Origin: M3007 sp040397785
GTDB taxonomy: Bacteria > Bacteroidota > Bacteroidia > Chitinophagales > Saprospiraceae
DNA: 64,000 nucleotides
Direction: 5' to 3'
Assembly (NCBI GenBank): GCA_040397785.1
Contig: JBBAVI010000002.1
Location: 1-64,000, forward strand
The notes beneath the pieces are model-generated. The model had not been told where the DNA came from. It made no database searches and worked only from the letters and a program-made list of their open reading frames with translations. Below, in pieces: positions 17,519-26,853 of this stretch (position 1 is the stretch's first letter; each line of letters begins with the position of its first letter). The position numbers and the translations under genes were made by a program.

Positions 17519-17992
17519 ATGGCGAAGGAAAAAAAGAAATCGAAAATTGAAATTAAAAACCGGCGGGCTGCTTTCGAATATCATTTCGAACAGGAGTACG
17601 ATGCCGGAATGATGCTCACAGGCACGGAAATCAAGAGCATTCGGTCGGGCAATGTCAACCTGAATGATGCATATTGCCTTTTTGAAAACGGTGAACTCTA
17701 TGTGCGCAATTTGTACATCGCGGTGTATGAATTAGGCACCGATAATAACCACGAGCCGCGCAGGGTGCGCAAATTGCTGTTGCGCAAACCGGAACTGCGC
17801 AAATTGGAGCGCAAGGCAAAAGACAAAGGCTTTACCATTGTACCTTATATATTGTATGTCAACGACCGGGGTTTTGCAAAACTCACCATCGAATTGGCAA
17901 CTGGTAAAAAAACGTTCGACAAGCGGGAAACCATCAAAGACCGCGACGATAAGCGCAGCCTGGATCGAATGAAAAAACGTTTTAATGTTTGA
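17519..17992 (+). CDS. smpB: SsrA-binding protein SmpB
   Basis: 157 residues, the usual size. It binds tmRNA and brings it to stalled ribosomes for trans-translation. Family motifs are clear: a basic N-terminus, NRRAAFEYHF, AGMMLTGTEIKSIR, GELYVRNLYI, then RKLLLRKPEL, and the C-terminal DKRETIKDRD with a basic tail (RMKKRFNV). A TTG two codons upstream (17513) would give a slightly longer form, but the ATG at 17519 follows the -7 box with normal spacing. The next gene starts 10 bases after the stop and is likely co-transcribed. Confidence 0.96.
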   Translation: MAKEKKKSKIEIKNRRAAFEYHFEQEYDAGMMLTGTEIKSIRSGNVNLNDAYCLFENGELYVRNLYIAVYELGTDNNHEPRRVRKLLLRKPELRKLERKAKDKGFTIVPYILYVNDRGFAKLTIELATGKKTFDKRETIKDRDDKRSLDRMKKRFNV

Positions 17993-18002
17993 CGAATAGG
18001 TT

Positions 18003-18665
18003 ATGTATAAAGGACTTGCCTTGTTTTTTTCTTACATCGGACACCCCTTACTGGCGCTTTTTTATATGCTGGTTTTGATGATGGCTTGCAATCCTTTTGC
18101 ATTTGGCATTAGCAATATGGCCGAACCGAAAGCGGTGGTGCTGCTGGTATCCGTTTTTGCCATTACTTTTCTGATACCTGGGTTTGGCGTGGCCCTGATG
18201 AAGCCCCTGGGTTTGATAAAAAGCCTACATCTAGAAGACAAGCAGGATCGCACCGGGCCTTATATTATTACCGGTGTATTTTATCTTTGGCTCGTTAAAA
18301 ACCTCTTCACCTTGGGTGCGATGCCCACTTTGTTTGTCCAGTTTGCCTTGGGCGCTACCATCAGCCTTTTTTTATCTTTTTTTATCAATATTTTCCTGAA
18401 AGTAAGCGCGCATGCGGCAGGTATGGGTGGTTTTGTAACGATGTTGCTCATTACCTTGTTTCAATATCCCGACGCTACGTTGGGTATTTCAGTCAATGAT
18501 GGTACAATTCTGCTGCGTTTTGACGTGCTATTGGCCATCGGTATCCTGTTTGCAGGCTTGGTCGGAACAGCACGCCTCGCACTCAAGGCGCACACCACCA
18601 CCGAGTTATACATAGGGTATGGGGTAGGTTGTATTTCAATTTTAATTGGCCAAGCCCTGGTGTAA
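18003..18665 (+). CDS. PAP2-like integral membrane protein
   Basis: 220 residues with about six membrane helices. Two motifs resemble the histidine motifs of PAP2 lipid phosphatases: KVSAHAAGMGG (~139) and KAHTTTELYIGYGVG (~198). The upstream acidic/basic loop LEDKQDRTGPYI (~78) may supply the first phosphate-binding motif. The match is partial, so an intact phosphatase active site cannot be claimed. The start is 10 bases after smpB, suggesting one transcript. It ends 2 bases before the convergent alpha/beta hydrolase. Possible role: undecaprenyl or phosphatidyl phosphate dephosphorylation (inference). Confidence 0.7.
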   Translation: MYKGLALFFSYIGHPLLALFYMLVLMMACNPFAFGISNMAEPKAVVLLVSVFAITFLIPGFGVALMKPLGLIKSLHLEDKQDRTGPYIITGVFYLWLVKNLFTLGAMPTLFVQFALGATISLFLSFFINIFLKVSAHAAGMGGFVTMLLITLFQYPDATLGISVNDGTILLRFDVLLAIGILFAGLVGTARLALKAHTTTELYIGYGVGCISILIGQALV

Positions 18666-18667
18666 AT

Positions 18668-19417
18668 TTATCCTGCCAACCAGGCATTCAAGTATGCATG
18701 ATATACCGGAAAGGTATCCAGGTTGTTATGCGCACCATCTGGGATCGTGATAAACCGGTCGGTGGGCTTCAAACTTTCCTTGAGTTTTATGGCAGAAGCA
18801 AAAGGTACGACCCGGTCGCGCGTGCCGTGAAAAATCAAAACGGGCATCCTCGCTTGCGCTACAAAAGTATGGTTGGGAAACACCAAATGAAATTGAACCG
18901 GAATGGCTTTGCGCCCAATGTGACTGGCAATCATCCCTTGAATGGTGTCAAATGGCGTTTCAAGAATCAAATATTTTGCAACAACATGCGCCGCTAAGTA
19001 ACTGGCCATGCCAGAGCCCAAGGAACGTCCATATAAAATAATGGTTTCCGGGGCATACCGTTCCAGGAGCCATAGGTACATCAATTGTGCATCCTCAAAA
19101 AGTTGTGGTTCATCCGGCTGCCCGCCACTTTTGCCATACCCGCGGTAGTCGGGCACAAAAAAGTCATATCCCAAACGCGTAAATACCTGGTGCATGGCAC
19201 CCCAGCGCTGCAAATTGTGGCGATTTCCATGAAAATAAAGCACAACCCCTTTGGATTTAGGTATTGGAGCCGGGAAAAACAAGGCATTGAGTTGAACACC
19301 ATCCGGGGTTTCAAACCAGTGTTCTTGAAATGGATGTTCAAAAACAAACGGATATGCTTTTGCAAGCAGGGTAGGCCGAAATAATAGTTTTCGTAAGAAA
19401 AAATCGCTGATATTCAT
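18668..19417 (-). CDS. alpha/beta hydrolase (YqkD/ABHD-like serine hydrolase)
   Basis: 249 residues. The fold motifs are all present: VLYFHGNRHN (oxyanion region), DYRGYGKSGG, nucleophile Ser in GRSLGSG, Asp in HGTRDRVVP, and His in DGAHNNL. A weakly hydrophobic N-terminus could associate it with the membrane. Substrate unknown; relatives include monoacylglycerol-lipase-like esterases. A paralogue with the same order of motifs lies at 47676-48506. It is last in a tight minus-strand run and starts 4 bases after the MazG-like gene. Confidence 0.87.
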   Translation of the reverse strand: MNISDFFLRKLLFRPTLLAKAYPFVFEHPFQEHWFETPDGVQLNALFFPAPIPKSKGVVLYFHGNRHNLQRWGAMHQVFTRLGYDFFVPDYRGYGKSGGQPDEPQLFEDAQLMYLWLLERYAPETIILYGRSLGSGMASYLAAHVVAKYLILETPFDTIQGMIASHIGRKAIPVQFHLVFPNHTFVAQARMPVLIFHGTRDRVVPFASAIKLKESLKPTDRFITIPDGAHNNLDTFPVYHAYLNAWLAG

Positions 19418-19421
19418 CGGC

Positions 19422-19775
19422 TTATTCCGTTGGCGGCTGTTGCAAATGTGGGTTATTTTGATGCCGTTCGCGGTCGCGCGCGGTTTTTTTTGCTAAACTT
19501 TGTTCCAGCGCGGCGGTTAAATCAATACCGGTTTGGTTGGCTAAACAGATCAACACAAACAGCACATCGGCCATTTCATCCGCCAGGTCCTGGTGAGCGG
19601 TAGCAGCCGATTCGCTCGATTTAAAAGACTGCTCTCCATAAATGCGGGCCATCAAACGGGCCATTTCCCCCACCTCTTCCATTAAAATGGCGGTATTGGT
19701 GAGCTCTGAAAAATAACGGATGCCGATGGTTTTAATCCACGTATCTACTGTGTTTTGTGCTTCCTGTAGGGTCAT
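19422..19775 (-). CDS. MazG-like nucleotide pyrophosphohydrolase
   Basis: 117 residues forming a single all-helical MazG/dCTPase domain. The Mg-binding residues are visible as MEEVGEMARL (ExxE) and DLADEMADVLFVLI (ExxD). Such enzymes hydrolyse non-canonical or surplus NTPs/dNTPs to monophosphate and pyrophosphate. It sits between a VanX-like dipeptidase gene (45 bases upstream) and an alpha/beta hydrolase gene (4 bases downstream) and is likely part of the same transcript. Substrate specificity is not deducible. Confidence 0.88.
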   Translation of the reverse strand: MTLQEAQNTVDTWIKTIGIRYFSELTNTAILMEEVGEMARLMARIYGEQSFKSSESAATAHQDLADEMADVLFVLICLANQTGIDLTAALEQSLAKKTARDRERHQNNPHLQQPPTE

Positions 19776-19820
19776 ATTATAAGCAAATTGATAAAACGTG
19801 TGTGCCAGGAAGAAAAAAGG

Positions 19821-20681
19821 CTATTCGCAAGGCCAGATATAATCGGCCAATGGGAATTGTTTTTTCTGAAACGAAAAATGCCACCATTCAGTTCGAATGC
19901 CTTTAAATCCGACCGATTCCATAGTTTTTCGCAATAAATCCCTGTTAGCAAGGATGGTTGCCGACAGCTTGGTATAATCTGTATGCGCTTTTTCACCAAA
20001 GAAATCATAAGGTGTGCCCATGTCTAGTTCCATGCCTTTTGCATCTACAATGGTAAGATCTACTGCTGCTCCGCGGGAATGCATGGAACCTTTGGCGGGC
20101 GGTGTCACGTAATCAGGGTTGGGAACCTTGTCCCACAGGCGTTGTTGGTAGGGGCGGGGCCGATAACAATCGAACATTTTCACGCTATATCCCTTTTTTT
20201 GGAGTATTTCCTGGGCCTCCGCGAGTGCTTGGGCTGCTTCGGGGCGCAAGAGGCAACGCGCACAATCGTATATTTTAGCTTTGGTAAAATTATTGGTGGT
20301 CGCATACCGAATATCCAGTTGGATACCGGGCGCAAGGGTCGTTAATTCGATAAAATCAGCCCGAATTGCAGTTTTTGAACCAGACTTGGGGTTTCTGAGC
20401 ACAGGCAGGGTGCTGGTAGGGACGCCAGATTTATTGCCTTTTTGGCTTGATTCGGTTTTTTTTTGTTCCACGAATGCCTTTTCGGGTGCATCCTCCAATT
20501 TTTCCGTGGGTTTATCTTCTGTGGGCTTGGAACTTGGCTGGCTTGGTACAGAATCGGAATTGGTTTCCGGGGCAGTTGGTGGAGCGATGGGTTGGTTCTG
20601 CTTTTGAACAGGGGCGGGTAACTCATTTTTACAAGCCGCAGTTGCGAACAATAAAAGGTACAATAGGACAAGTAACCGCAT
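19821..20681 (-). CDS. D-alanyl-D-alanine dipeptidase family lipoprotein (VanX/DdpX-like)
   Basis: 286 residues from the ATG at 20681, chosen because it starts a lipoprotein signal (LLLFATAAC, Cys17). A Pro/Ser/Lys-rich linker of ~90 residues precedes the M15D metallopeptidase domain. Zinc and catalytic motifs are present: SMHSRGAAVDLT (SxHxxGxAxD) and EWWHFSF (ExxH), plus FDCYRP. The family cleaves D-Ala-D-Ala; in organisms without vancomycin clusters it is used for cell-wall recycling. Lipid anchoring would place it in the periplasm. No vanH/vanA neighbours are visible, so resistance is not implied. Confidence 0.9.
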   Translation of the reverse strand: MRLLVLLYLLLFATAACKNELPAPVQKQNQPIAPPTAPETNSDSVPSQPSSKPTEDKPTEKLEDAPEKAFVEQKKTESSQKGNKSGVPTSTLPVLRNPKSGSKTAIRADFIELTTLAPGIQLDIRYATTNNFTKAKIYDCARCLLRPEAAQALAEAQEILQKKGYSVKMFDCYRPRPYQQRLWDKVPNPDYVTPPAKGSMHSRGAAVDLTIVDAKGMELDMGTPYDFFGEKAHTDYTKLSATILANRDLLRKTMESVGFKGIRTEWWHFSFQKKQFPLADYIWPCE

Positions 20682-20709
20682 GGCGCTTTTTTGGAGGGTG
20701 AACAGGAAT

Positions 20710-21429
20710 TTATGCGGGATAAGCAACAAAATAATAATTGAGTTGCTTGTAAAACTGTTCACTGAATTCGGCGCGGGAAAATGCTGGGGATCGTTTTAAA
20801 AAGCCATCTAACAGGTTGATTTCCATGCCACACGCGGCAAAAAGATCAAATAATTGCTCGGGGGTTGCGCCGTACATTTCGGAAGCGCCCAGGCCATGTT
20901 CAAAAATCACCACGGGTTTCCAACGGGTAAGTGTTTCGGTTGCACCTTGTAAAACCAGCCATTCACCCCCTTCAACATCTATTTTCATCATATCCACCCG
21001 AAAATCGGAAGGTAATACAGCGTCCAACCGATCGGTTTGTACCGTAATCTGGGTGTCTTCTTCGTTGGGACGATCATATTTTCTTTTCAAAAGCCCGCTG
21101 TAGGAGGGGTTGCTCACCACATAATTAAAACTTGCCGTTCCTTTTTGGTTCGACAAAGCAAGGTCTAAAATATGGCAATTGGGCAAGGTATAGCGTGTTT
21201 TCAGACCATTAAACAAGCTGGGAATTGGCTCAAACCCGTAATGGATGCCATTGGGAGCATGATGTAAAAACAGATCCAGTATTTCCCCTTTATGGCAGCC
21301 CACGTCAATACAATTGCTTTCAGGTATGCAAACACGGCGGATTACTTGCTTGGTCAGCCGATCATACCGCTGGTTTTGGGTGAAGGCAATGGGGAGCGCT
21401 TTGAGTATTTTTTTTATAGTTGCTTTCAA
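20710..21429 (-). CDS. FkbM-family SAM methyltransferase
   Basis: 239 residues with a Rossmann-fold methyltransferase domain. Motif I is CIDVGCHKGEILDLF, the acidic motif II is HYGFEPIPS, and a later MMKIDVEGGEWLVLQGA is the FkbM signature. The target is usually a hydroxyl on a sugar or polyketide, and in Bacteroidota often a surface polysaccharide; no glycan cluster is seen here. A minus-strand TAAATTTG at 21463-21456 lies between pabB and this gene and could give it its own promoter. Confidence 0.85.
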   Translation of the reverse strand: MKATIKKILKALPIAFTQNQRYDRLTKQVIRRVCIPESNCIDVGCHKGEILDLFLHHAPNGIHYGFEPIPSLFNGLKTRYTLPNCHILDLALSNQKGTASFNYVVSNPSYSGLLKRKYDRPNEEDTQITVQTDRLDAVLPSDFRVDMMKIDVEGGEWLVLQGATETLTRWKPVVIFEHGLGASEMYGATPEQLFDLFAACGMEINLLDGFLKRSPAFSRAEFSEQFYKQLNYYFVAYPA

Positions 21430-21460
21430 ATCGGATCAGTTTTCGAATCAAAGCGCAAAT

Positions 21461-22780
21461 TTAAGTACAATTAATTACATCCTGTCGAATTTGACCAACC
21501 AAGGCTTGAATCATTGCCTTTACTTTGGTCATACACTCTTCATACTCTTGTTCGGGGTCGGAGTCGTACACGATTGCGCCACCTACCTGCACTGAGCAAT
21601 ACTGCGTTGCTTTGTTGTATAAAATGCTGCGAATCACCACATTAAAATCGAAATCCCCTTCCGGGCTGAAGTATCCAAAGGCACCCGAATACAATCCCCG
21701 GCGGGTGCATTCATATTGTTCGATCAATTGCATGGCCATCACTTTCGGTGCACCGGTCATGCTGCCCATGGGAAATGCCGCACGCAAGGCATCCACCGCG
21801 TACACACCCGGGCGCAGGTGGGCCACCACGGTGGAAATCAGTTGATGCACGGTATTGAAGGTGTAAACTTTGAAAAGTTCTTCTGCCTGGATGCTCCCGG
21901 TTTGGGCAAAGCGGGTCAAATCGTTGCGCACAAGGTCTACAATCATCACATTTTCGGCGCGCTCTTTTGTGCTGTTGGCTAAATCTTGGGCTAACATTTG
22001 ATCCGTTTCGGGATTTTCGCTGCGTTTGCGCGTGCCTTTAATGGGCTGAGAAATGAGTTTGTCGCCCCTTTTGGCTAAAAACCGCTCGGGACTGGCGCAA
22101 ATCAAGGCATGCTCCTTTGTTTTAAAAAACACGGAAAAAGGCGCTTGTGCAAGGCTATTCAGCCTTTTAAATACCTGCTCGGGTTGGAGGGGTATGTTTT
22201 CGGCAAAAAACTCCTGGCACACATTCATTTCGTACAAATCGCCTTCTACAATATGTGCCCTGACGTTTGCCACCGTTTCCAGGTATTGCGATTTTGGCAT
22301 GCGCGGCGTGAGGATTGGGCCTTCGGTGGGTATTTCATCGGCCATAACCTGGTGTTGGAGTATTTGTTCCAATATTTCGAGGGGCGATGGATGCACCGTA
22401 TGGATCTCAATCGTGCCATTTCGAATGCCCACTACGGTTTCTGGCTGAAAAAAATACAAATCGGGCAATCCTATACCATCAAAATGGCGGGAGGCTAAGT
22501 ATTCTATCTCATTTTTCAAGTCATAATTCAAAAAGCCAAAAAGCCAATCGGCGGGCGCTTCCTTTAACTGCTCGAATGCACTCCCAACACCACATTTCAG
22601 GATCGTTTGCGCGCCAACCGCGGACAAACAATCCCAACGGCTGTAGGGTAAATTGGGATATTGATTGCTGTCCAAAAACGCGGCAATGTCAAACTGCTGG
22701 ATCCAGGCAAACAATTTTTCCTGAAAACCCGGATAGGCTGAAAGTGGAAAAAAAGCGCTGTTGCGCGCAAGATTTTGCAT
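21461..22780 (-). CDS. pabB: aminodeoxychorismate synthase component I
   Basis: 439 residues, chorismate-binding fold. The diagnostic PIKGTRKR carries Lys rather than the Ala of anthranilate synthase (PIAGT), pointing to PabB and folate (p-aminobenzoate) synthesis. Other conserved parts are NVCQEF, MIVDLVRNDL, FPMGSMTGAPK, YSGAFGYFS and the C-terminal VQVGGAIVYDSDPEQEYEE. It makes 4-amino-4-deoxychorismate using ammonia from component II. The only PabA/TrpG-like gene in this window is 30 kb away at 52.9 kb. Gaps of 9 (to yigZ) and 31 bases support a shared transcript. Confidence 0.92.
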   Translation of the reverse strand: MQNLARNSAFFPLSAYPGFQEKLFAWIQQFDIAAFLDSNQYPNLPYSRWDCLSAVGAQTILKCGVGSAFEQLKEAPADWLFGFLNYDLKNEIEYLASRHFDGIGLPDLYFFQPETVVGIRNGTIEIHTVHPSPLEILEQILQHQVMADEIPTEGPILTPRMPKSQYLETVANVRAHIVEGDLYEMNVCQEFFAENIPLQPEQVFKRLNSLAQAPFSVFFKTKEHALICASPERFLAKRGDKLISQPIKGTRKRSENPETDQMLAQDLANSTKERAENVMIVDLVRNDLTRFAQTGSIQAEELFKVYTFNTVHQLISTVVAHLRPGVYAVDALRAAFPMGSMTGAPKVMAMQLIEQYECTRRGLYSGAFGYFSPEGDFDFNVVIRSILYNKATQYCSVQVGGAIVYDSDPEQEYEECMTKVKAMIQALVGQIRQDVINCT

Positions 22781-22789
22781 AAATTGATC

Positions 22790-23434
22790 TTAAATAGGCG
22801 TCACTTTCATACCCCCCGGCCACTCAATACCGGCGGCTTCTTCGGTACTTACCTTCCAAATGTTGGCTTTCATTTGCAACAAACTGGCGGTTACTTCACT
22901 TTGACGAATGCCAAAAACAATCCGACCAGCCTCTAGGTATTCCTCCCGGATAATCTCCAAGTGTAGTTTTTTCAAGGCATTCATGATATCCGGCATCAAA
23001 CCATAGTCAAAATCGCATTGAAAGTGATCGGACACAATTTTTTCAACAATGATGGCCTGGCGTAAAGCCTCTGCCGTACTTTCCCGATATGCTTGGATCA
23101 ACCCCGATGCACCCAGCAAAGTCCCTCCAAAATACCGCACCACCACCACCGCAACATCGGTCAACTGCAAAGCGTCAATCTGATTCAAAATGGGCCGGCC
23201 AGCGGTCCCACTGGGTTCGCCATCGTCGTTTGCGCGAAAACGGCTGCCATCGGGCCCCAAGCGCCAGGCAAAACAATGGTGGTTGGCCTTAAAATAGGTT
23301 TTTCTCAATTGTTCCAGATAAGCCAACGCCGCCTCTTCGGTGGTCACCGGATAAGCAAAAGCAAGAAATTTGCTGCCCCGGTCTTTAAATTCGCCGGTAA
23401 CAGGTACAGTGATGGTTCGAAAAACGTCGGTCAT
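22790..23434 (-). CDS. YigZ/IMPACT family protein (UPF0029)
   Basis: 214 residues. The N-terminal IMPACT domain has the family signature: SKFLAFAYPV, HHCFAWRLG, NDDGEPSGTAGRPIL and VVVVRYFGGTLLGASGLIQAY. The C-terminal ~70 residues are a DUF1949-like ferredoxin fold. The bacterial function is unclear; eukaryotic IMPACT regulates the GCN2 pathway, and this should not be transferred. It is the first gene of the minus-strand run, 9 bases before pabB. Confidence 0.9.
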   Translation of the reverse strand: MTDVFRTITVPVTGEFKDRGSKFLAFAYPVTTEEAALAYLEQLRKTYFKANHHCFAWRLGPDGSRFRANDDGEPSGTAGRPILNQIDALQLTDVAVVVVRYFGGTLLGASGLIQAYRESTAEALRQAIIVEKIVSDHFQCDFDYGLMPDIMNALKKLHLEIIREEYLEAGRIVFGIRQSEVTASLLQMKANIWKVSTEEAAGIEWPGGMKVTPI

Positions 23435-23630
23435 TGCTGCAAAGTTGAACAGGAACTTGCTTAGGGAGGTTGCGCTGTAAGCTTGTTTTTTATAAACTTG
23501 CGCTGATTTTGAAGGTTGTCCTCAAATTGAAGTCCAAAAACGGCTTTTTTCGTTGATTTTGGTCTTGTTTTTTTGAAATGGCCATCAAAGCACGTGCTAA
23601 TCTTTTTTTAATCATTAATTTTTAATCAAC

Positions 23631-24899
23631 ATGCGAGAATCATTTCTGCACTATGTCTGGCGTACCCGTCGGATTGCACTCAAAAAACTTACCACTACCA
23701 CCTTTCAGCCCGTCGAAATTCTGGATCCGGGCACGTACAACACCGATGCTGGTCCCGATTTTTTTAATGCCCGTATTCGCATTGGCGATACGATCTGGGC
23801 AGGAAATGTCGAAATGCATGTCCGTGCCTCCGAATGGCTGGCACATGGGCATCAAAACGACCCCGCTTACGACAATGTGATCCTGCATGTGGTCTTTGTA
23901 GAGGATAAAGCCATTTACCTGGAAGCAGGGGTGCGCTTGCCTTGTCTGGAAATCCGCGACCGCATTGCCCTGCAATTGATGGAAAAATACATGCAATTGG
24001 AAGCGGCTGAGGCCTGGATTCCATGTGCCAGTTTTTTCCCGAAAACACCCCAGGTGATTCGACTCAATTGTCAGGATCGGCTGCTGGTCGAGCGTTTAGA
24101 AGAAAAAACCGCGCTGGTCGCCAAATCCCTACAGGCAACTAAAAACCACTGGGATGAGACTTTTTACCGGGTTTTGGCATCCGGTTTTGGCCTCAAAGTA
24201 AATGTGCAGCCTTTTGAGTCGCTCGCACGCAACCTGCCACTCCACATTTTGTCCAAACACCGCAACCACCTGTTTCAATTAGAAGCCTTGTTGTTTGGAC
24301 AGGCGGGATTTTTGCAAAATGAGGTAAAAGATGCCTATCCGCAGGCACTTTTGCGTGAATACCAGCACCTGGCGCACAAGTATCAACTGCATCCAATGTC
24401 GGTGCAACAATGGAAATTTGCCCGATTGCGGCCTGCTGGTTTTCCCACCATTCGTTTGGCCCAGTTTGCTGCCCTGATTGGCCAATCAGAGCGTTTATTT
24501 AGCCAAATTTTGGAGGTGCAGGACGCGCGTTCCATTGAAAATTTATTTGCCTTGCAGGTAAGCGACTACTGGCTGGATCATTTTCAATTCGATAAACCTT
24601 CTATCCGTTTGCCCAAACGTCCGGGACGCGATTTTATCGAAATTCTTATTTTAAACAGCATCGTTCCGGTGTTATACCATTATGGAAAAATCAATCAATT
24701 GCCTGCTTATCAAAGCCTTGCGTTAAAAATACTGGAAGAATTGCCGCCCGAATCAAATGTGATCCTCGATGGTTGGAAGCAACTCGGTACCAAAGCCCAC
24801 AATGCTTATGAGTCGCAGGCCTTGTTGCATTTAAAAACCCGATACTGCGATGCCAAACGCTGTTTGGAATGTGCCATTGGAAACGCTATTTTAAAGTAG
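23631..24899 (+). CDS. DUF2851 family protein
   Basis: 422 residues; a Bacteroidota-typical family of unknown function. The N-terminal signature (LHYVWRTRRIA, then DAGPDFFNARIRI, and GNVEMHVRASEWLAHGHQ) is complete, and two invariant acidic/His positions (VEMHV, YDNVILHVV) suggest an enzyme-like beta core. A conserved Cys cluster closes the protein (CDAKRCLECAIG). Cytosolic, no signal peptide. The last 9 bases overlap the 3' end of the convergent aminotransferase gene. The 196-base gap before it (23435-23630) is A/T-rich and holds the promoters of both divergent genes; I could not assign a clean TAnnTTTG box there. Confidence 0.85.
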   Translation: MRESFLHYVWRTRRIALKKLTTTTFQPVEILDPGTYNTDAGPDFFNARIRIGDTIWAGNVEMHVRASEWLAHGHQNDPAYDNVILHVVFVEDKAIYLEAGVRLPCLEIRDRIALQLMEKYMQLEAAEAWIPCASFFPKTPQVIRLNCQDRLLVERLEEKTALVAKSLQATKNHWDETFYRVLASGFGLKVNVQPFESLARNLPLHILSKHRNHLFQLEALLFGQAGFLQNEVKDAYPQALLREYQHLAHKYQLHPMSVQQWKFARLRPAGFPTIRLAQFAALIGQSERLFSQILEVQDARSIENLFALQVSDYWLDHFQFDKPSIRLPKRPGRDFIEILILNSIVPVLYHYGKINQLPAYQSLALKILEELPPESNVILDGWKQLGTKAHNAYESQALLHLKTRYCDAKRCLECAIGNAILK

Positions 24900-26108
24900 G
24901 CCTTCTAAAATAACCTGACAGGCAAAGCGGATTTCTGCCTCCGAAATGATCAGTGGGGGCGCGATGCGCAAACTGTGATCGTTGAATAAAAACCAGTCGG
25001 TGATGACGCCTTGTTCCAAGCAGTGCCGAATCACCGACTGCACTTTTTGCGCCGTGCCCAGGTCGACGGCGAGCCACAAACCGGCGCTGCGCACTTCCAC
25101 AATGTCCGGATGCACGAGCAGGGAACGGAAAAGTTGCTCCTTTTGCGGCACCGCATCCATCAAACCCGAATCCAACAAGGTTTGCAAGGTTGCCAAGGCC
25201 GCTGCTGCACACACAGGATGTCCGCCAAATGTTGTAATATGCCCCAGCACTGGATTGTTGCTGAAGGTGTCCATAATACGCTTAGGGGCCATAAAAGCGG
25301 CAATCGGCATGCCGCCGCCAAATCCTTTGGCTAAAAGCAATATATCTGGTTGAATATCAAAATGTTGGAATGCGAACAGTTTGCCGGTACGTCCATATCC
25401 CGCTTGTATTTCGTCGAGAATAAGCAAGGCACCTGTTTCCGTGCAGCGCGCGCGCAAGGCTTTAATCCACGCTGGATTGGGTGGAATTAAGCCAGCCTCG
25501 CCTTGCACGGTTTCTACAATTACAGCGGCAGTCCGGTCATTGATTTGATTCAGCCCGGTTGGGTCATTAAAATCCATATGCCGAATGCCCGGCAAGAGCG
25601 GTTGGTAGGCCAAGGTAAAATAATCGGGGTCCATCAAACTCGCGGCGCCTTGGGTACTGCCGTGGTACGCATTGCGGCAGGCGACAAACTCTGGTCGTCC
25701 TGTGTATCGTTTGGCCAGTTTCATGGCACCTTCCGTTGCTTCTGTTCCTGAATTTACCAAATAAACGGCATCTAATTCGGGTAATTGGGCGGTTAAAAGC
25801 GCTGCAAGGTCTACTTGTGGATTTAAAATGAACTCTCCGTAAACTAGCGTGTGCCAATATTGGTTTAGTTGTAGTTCAATTGCTGCTTGTACCCGTGCCG
25901 GGCGATGTCCCAATACACTGGGGCCGATGCCCGAAATCAGATCCAAATAAGATTTGCCGGTTTGATCATACAAGTAAAGGCCTTCTGCCCATTCAATAGC
26001 AATGGCTAATGGAGCGGGGGAGGTTTGAGCGAGGTGTTGAAAAAAAAGTTGCCGTTGTGAGGCGAAATGGCCCTTTTCCAAACCTTTTTTGTCGTTTTGC
26101 ATCTGCAA
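24891..26108 (-). CDS. class III (acetylornithine/GABA-type) PLP aminotransferase
   Basis: 405 residues. PLP-fold motifs are present: NSGTEATEGAMKLA, the Tyr/His of YHGSTQGAAS, the Asp of LLILDEIQAGYGRTG, and the Schiff-base Lys in LLAKGFGGGMP. The gene has no biosynthetic neighbours that would fix its substrate: acetylornithine, ornithine, GABA or another omega-amine are all possible. Its 3' end overlaps DUF2851 by 9 bases, and its 5' end is close to the divergent CBS-protein gene. An internal ATG two codons downstream is also possible as the start. Confidence 0.85.
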   Translation of the reverse strand: MQMQNDKKGLEKGHFASQRQLFFQHLAQTSPAPLAIAIEWAEGLYLYDQTGKSYLDLISGIGPSVLGHRPARVQAAIELQLNQYWHTLVYGEFILNPQVDLAALLTAQLPELDAVYLVNSGTEATEGAMKLAKRYTGRPEFVACRNAYHGSTQGAASLMDPDYFTLAYQPLLPGIRHMDFNDPTGLNQINDRTAAVIVETVQGEAGLIPPNPAWIKALRARCTETGALLILDEIQAGYGRTGKLFAFQHFDIQPDILLLAKGFGGGMPIAAFMAPKRIMDTFSNNPVLGHITTFGGHPVCAAAALATLQTLLDSGLMDAVPQKEQLFRSLLVHPDIVEVRSAGLWLAVDLGTAQKVQSVIRHCLEQGVITDWFLFNDHSLRIAPPLIISEAEIRFACQVILEGLL

Positions 26109-26178
26109 TGTGATAATATTTTTTGGAAATCCAATTATTGCACAAATATTTGCCCTAAATCATGAAAACCCACTATTT

Positions 26179-26841
26179 ATGACTGCCAAATCTTTGATTG
26201 CTTTTGACATTCCGGCGGTAACGTTCGAACAAACCGGCCGGGATGCTTTTCATATGCTGAACGATTACCATGTTCGGCATTTGCCCGTTGTTGATGGGCG
26301 TAAGTTGATTGGGATCATTTCGGAAGAAGATATTTTCAACCACAAATTATATGACCCCATTTCGGAGTACGATTTTTCCATGTTGCGCCGGTATGCCGTG
26401 CGCGAACACGAACACGTATTTGAAATCATGCGGGTGATGTGTGAGGATCGGCTAACGGTAATTCCGGTAGTCGACGACCAGGGTGAATACTTGGGAATGA
26501 TTCTGCTCAATGAATTGTTGCGCTTTTTTGCAACCACCGCTTCGCTGACCGAAAGTGGTGCTGTTTTGGTATTGGAAATGAACCGGCGTGATTATGCTTT
26601 AGGGACCATTGCCCGGATTGTTGAACAAGAAGATGTTAAAATACTGAGTGCTTTTGTAGGAACTGGCCCTGAACCAGACTTAATGGAACTTACCCTCAAA
26701 CTCAATCGGTATGACCTTAACCGCACCATTGCTTCGCTCGAACGACACGATTATATCGTCAAAGAAACCTATGGTGAACTGGATTATGCAGATGGCATCA
26801 AGGAACGGTATGATTCATTAATGACTTACCTGAATGTTTAA
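26179..26841 (+). CDS. paired CBS-domain regulatory protein
   Basis: 220 residues from the ATG at 26179, preferred because the longer frame from 26089 overlaps the divergent gene. Residues ~1-120 form two CBS motifs (a Bateman module), with FHMLNDYHVRHLPVVDG and FEIMRVMCEDRLTVIPVVDDQGEYLGMI. Residues ~130-210 resemble an ACT-like regulatory domain. Such proteins sense adenosine nucleotides. It is followed after 12 bases by a T9SS-secreted protein gene, possibly on the same transcript, though the roles are unrelated. Confidence 0.82.
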   Translation: MTAKSLIAFDIPAVTFEQTGRDAFHMLNDYHVRHLPVVDGRKLIGIISEEDIFNHKLYDPISEYDFSMLRRYAVREHEHVFEIMRVMCEDRLTVIPVVDDQGEYLGMILLNELLRFFATTASLTESGAVLVLEMNRRDYALGTIARIVEQEDVKILSAFVGTGPEPDLMELTLKLNRYDLNRTIASLERHDYIVKETYGELDYADGIKERYDSLMTYLNV

Positions 26842-26853
26842 AATCAAATTTTC

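Noticed and set aside
19821..20681. Vancomycin-resistance gene cluster around the VanX-like lipoprotein
   Set aside because: No VanH/VanA-type ligase or VanRS-like genes are adjacent; a D-Ala-D-Ala dipeptidase alone is a normal recycling enzyme.
24891..24899. Overlap of DUF2851 and aminotransferase 3' ends as a pseudogene sign
   Set aside because: Nine-base convergent 3' overlap is ordinary in compact genomes, and both genes are intact.
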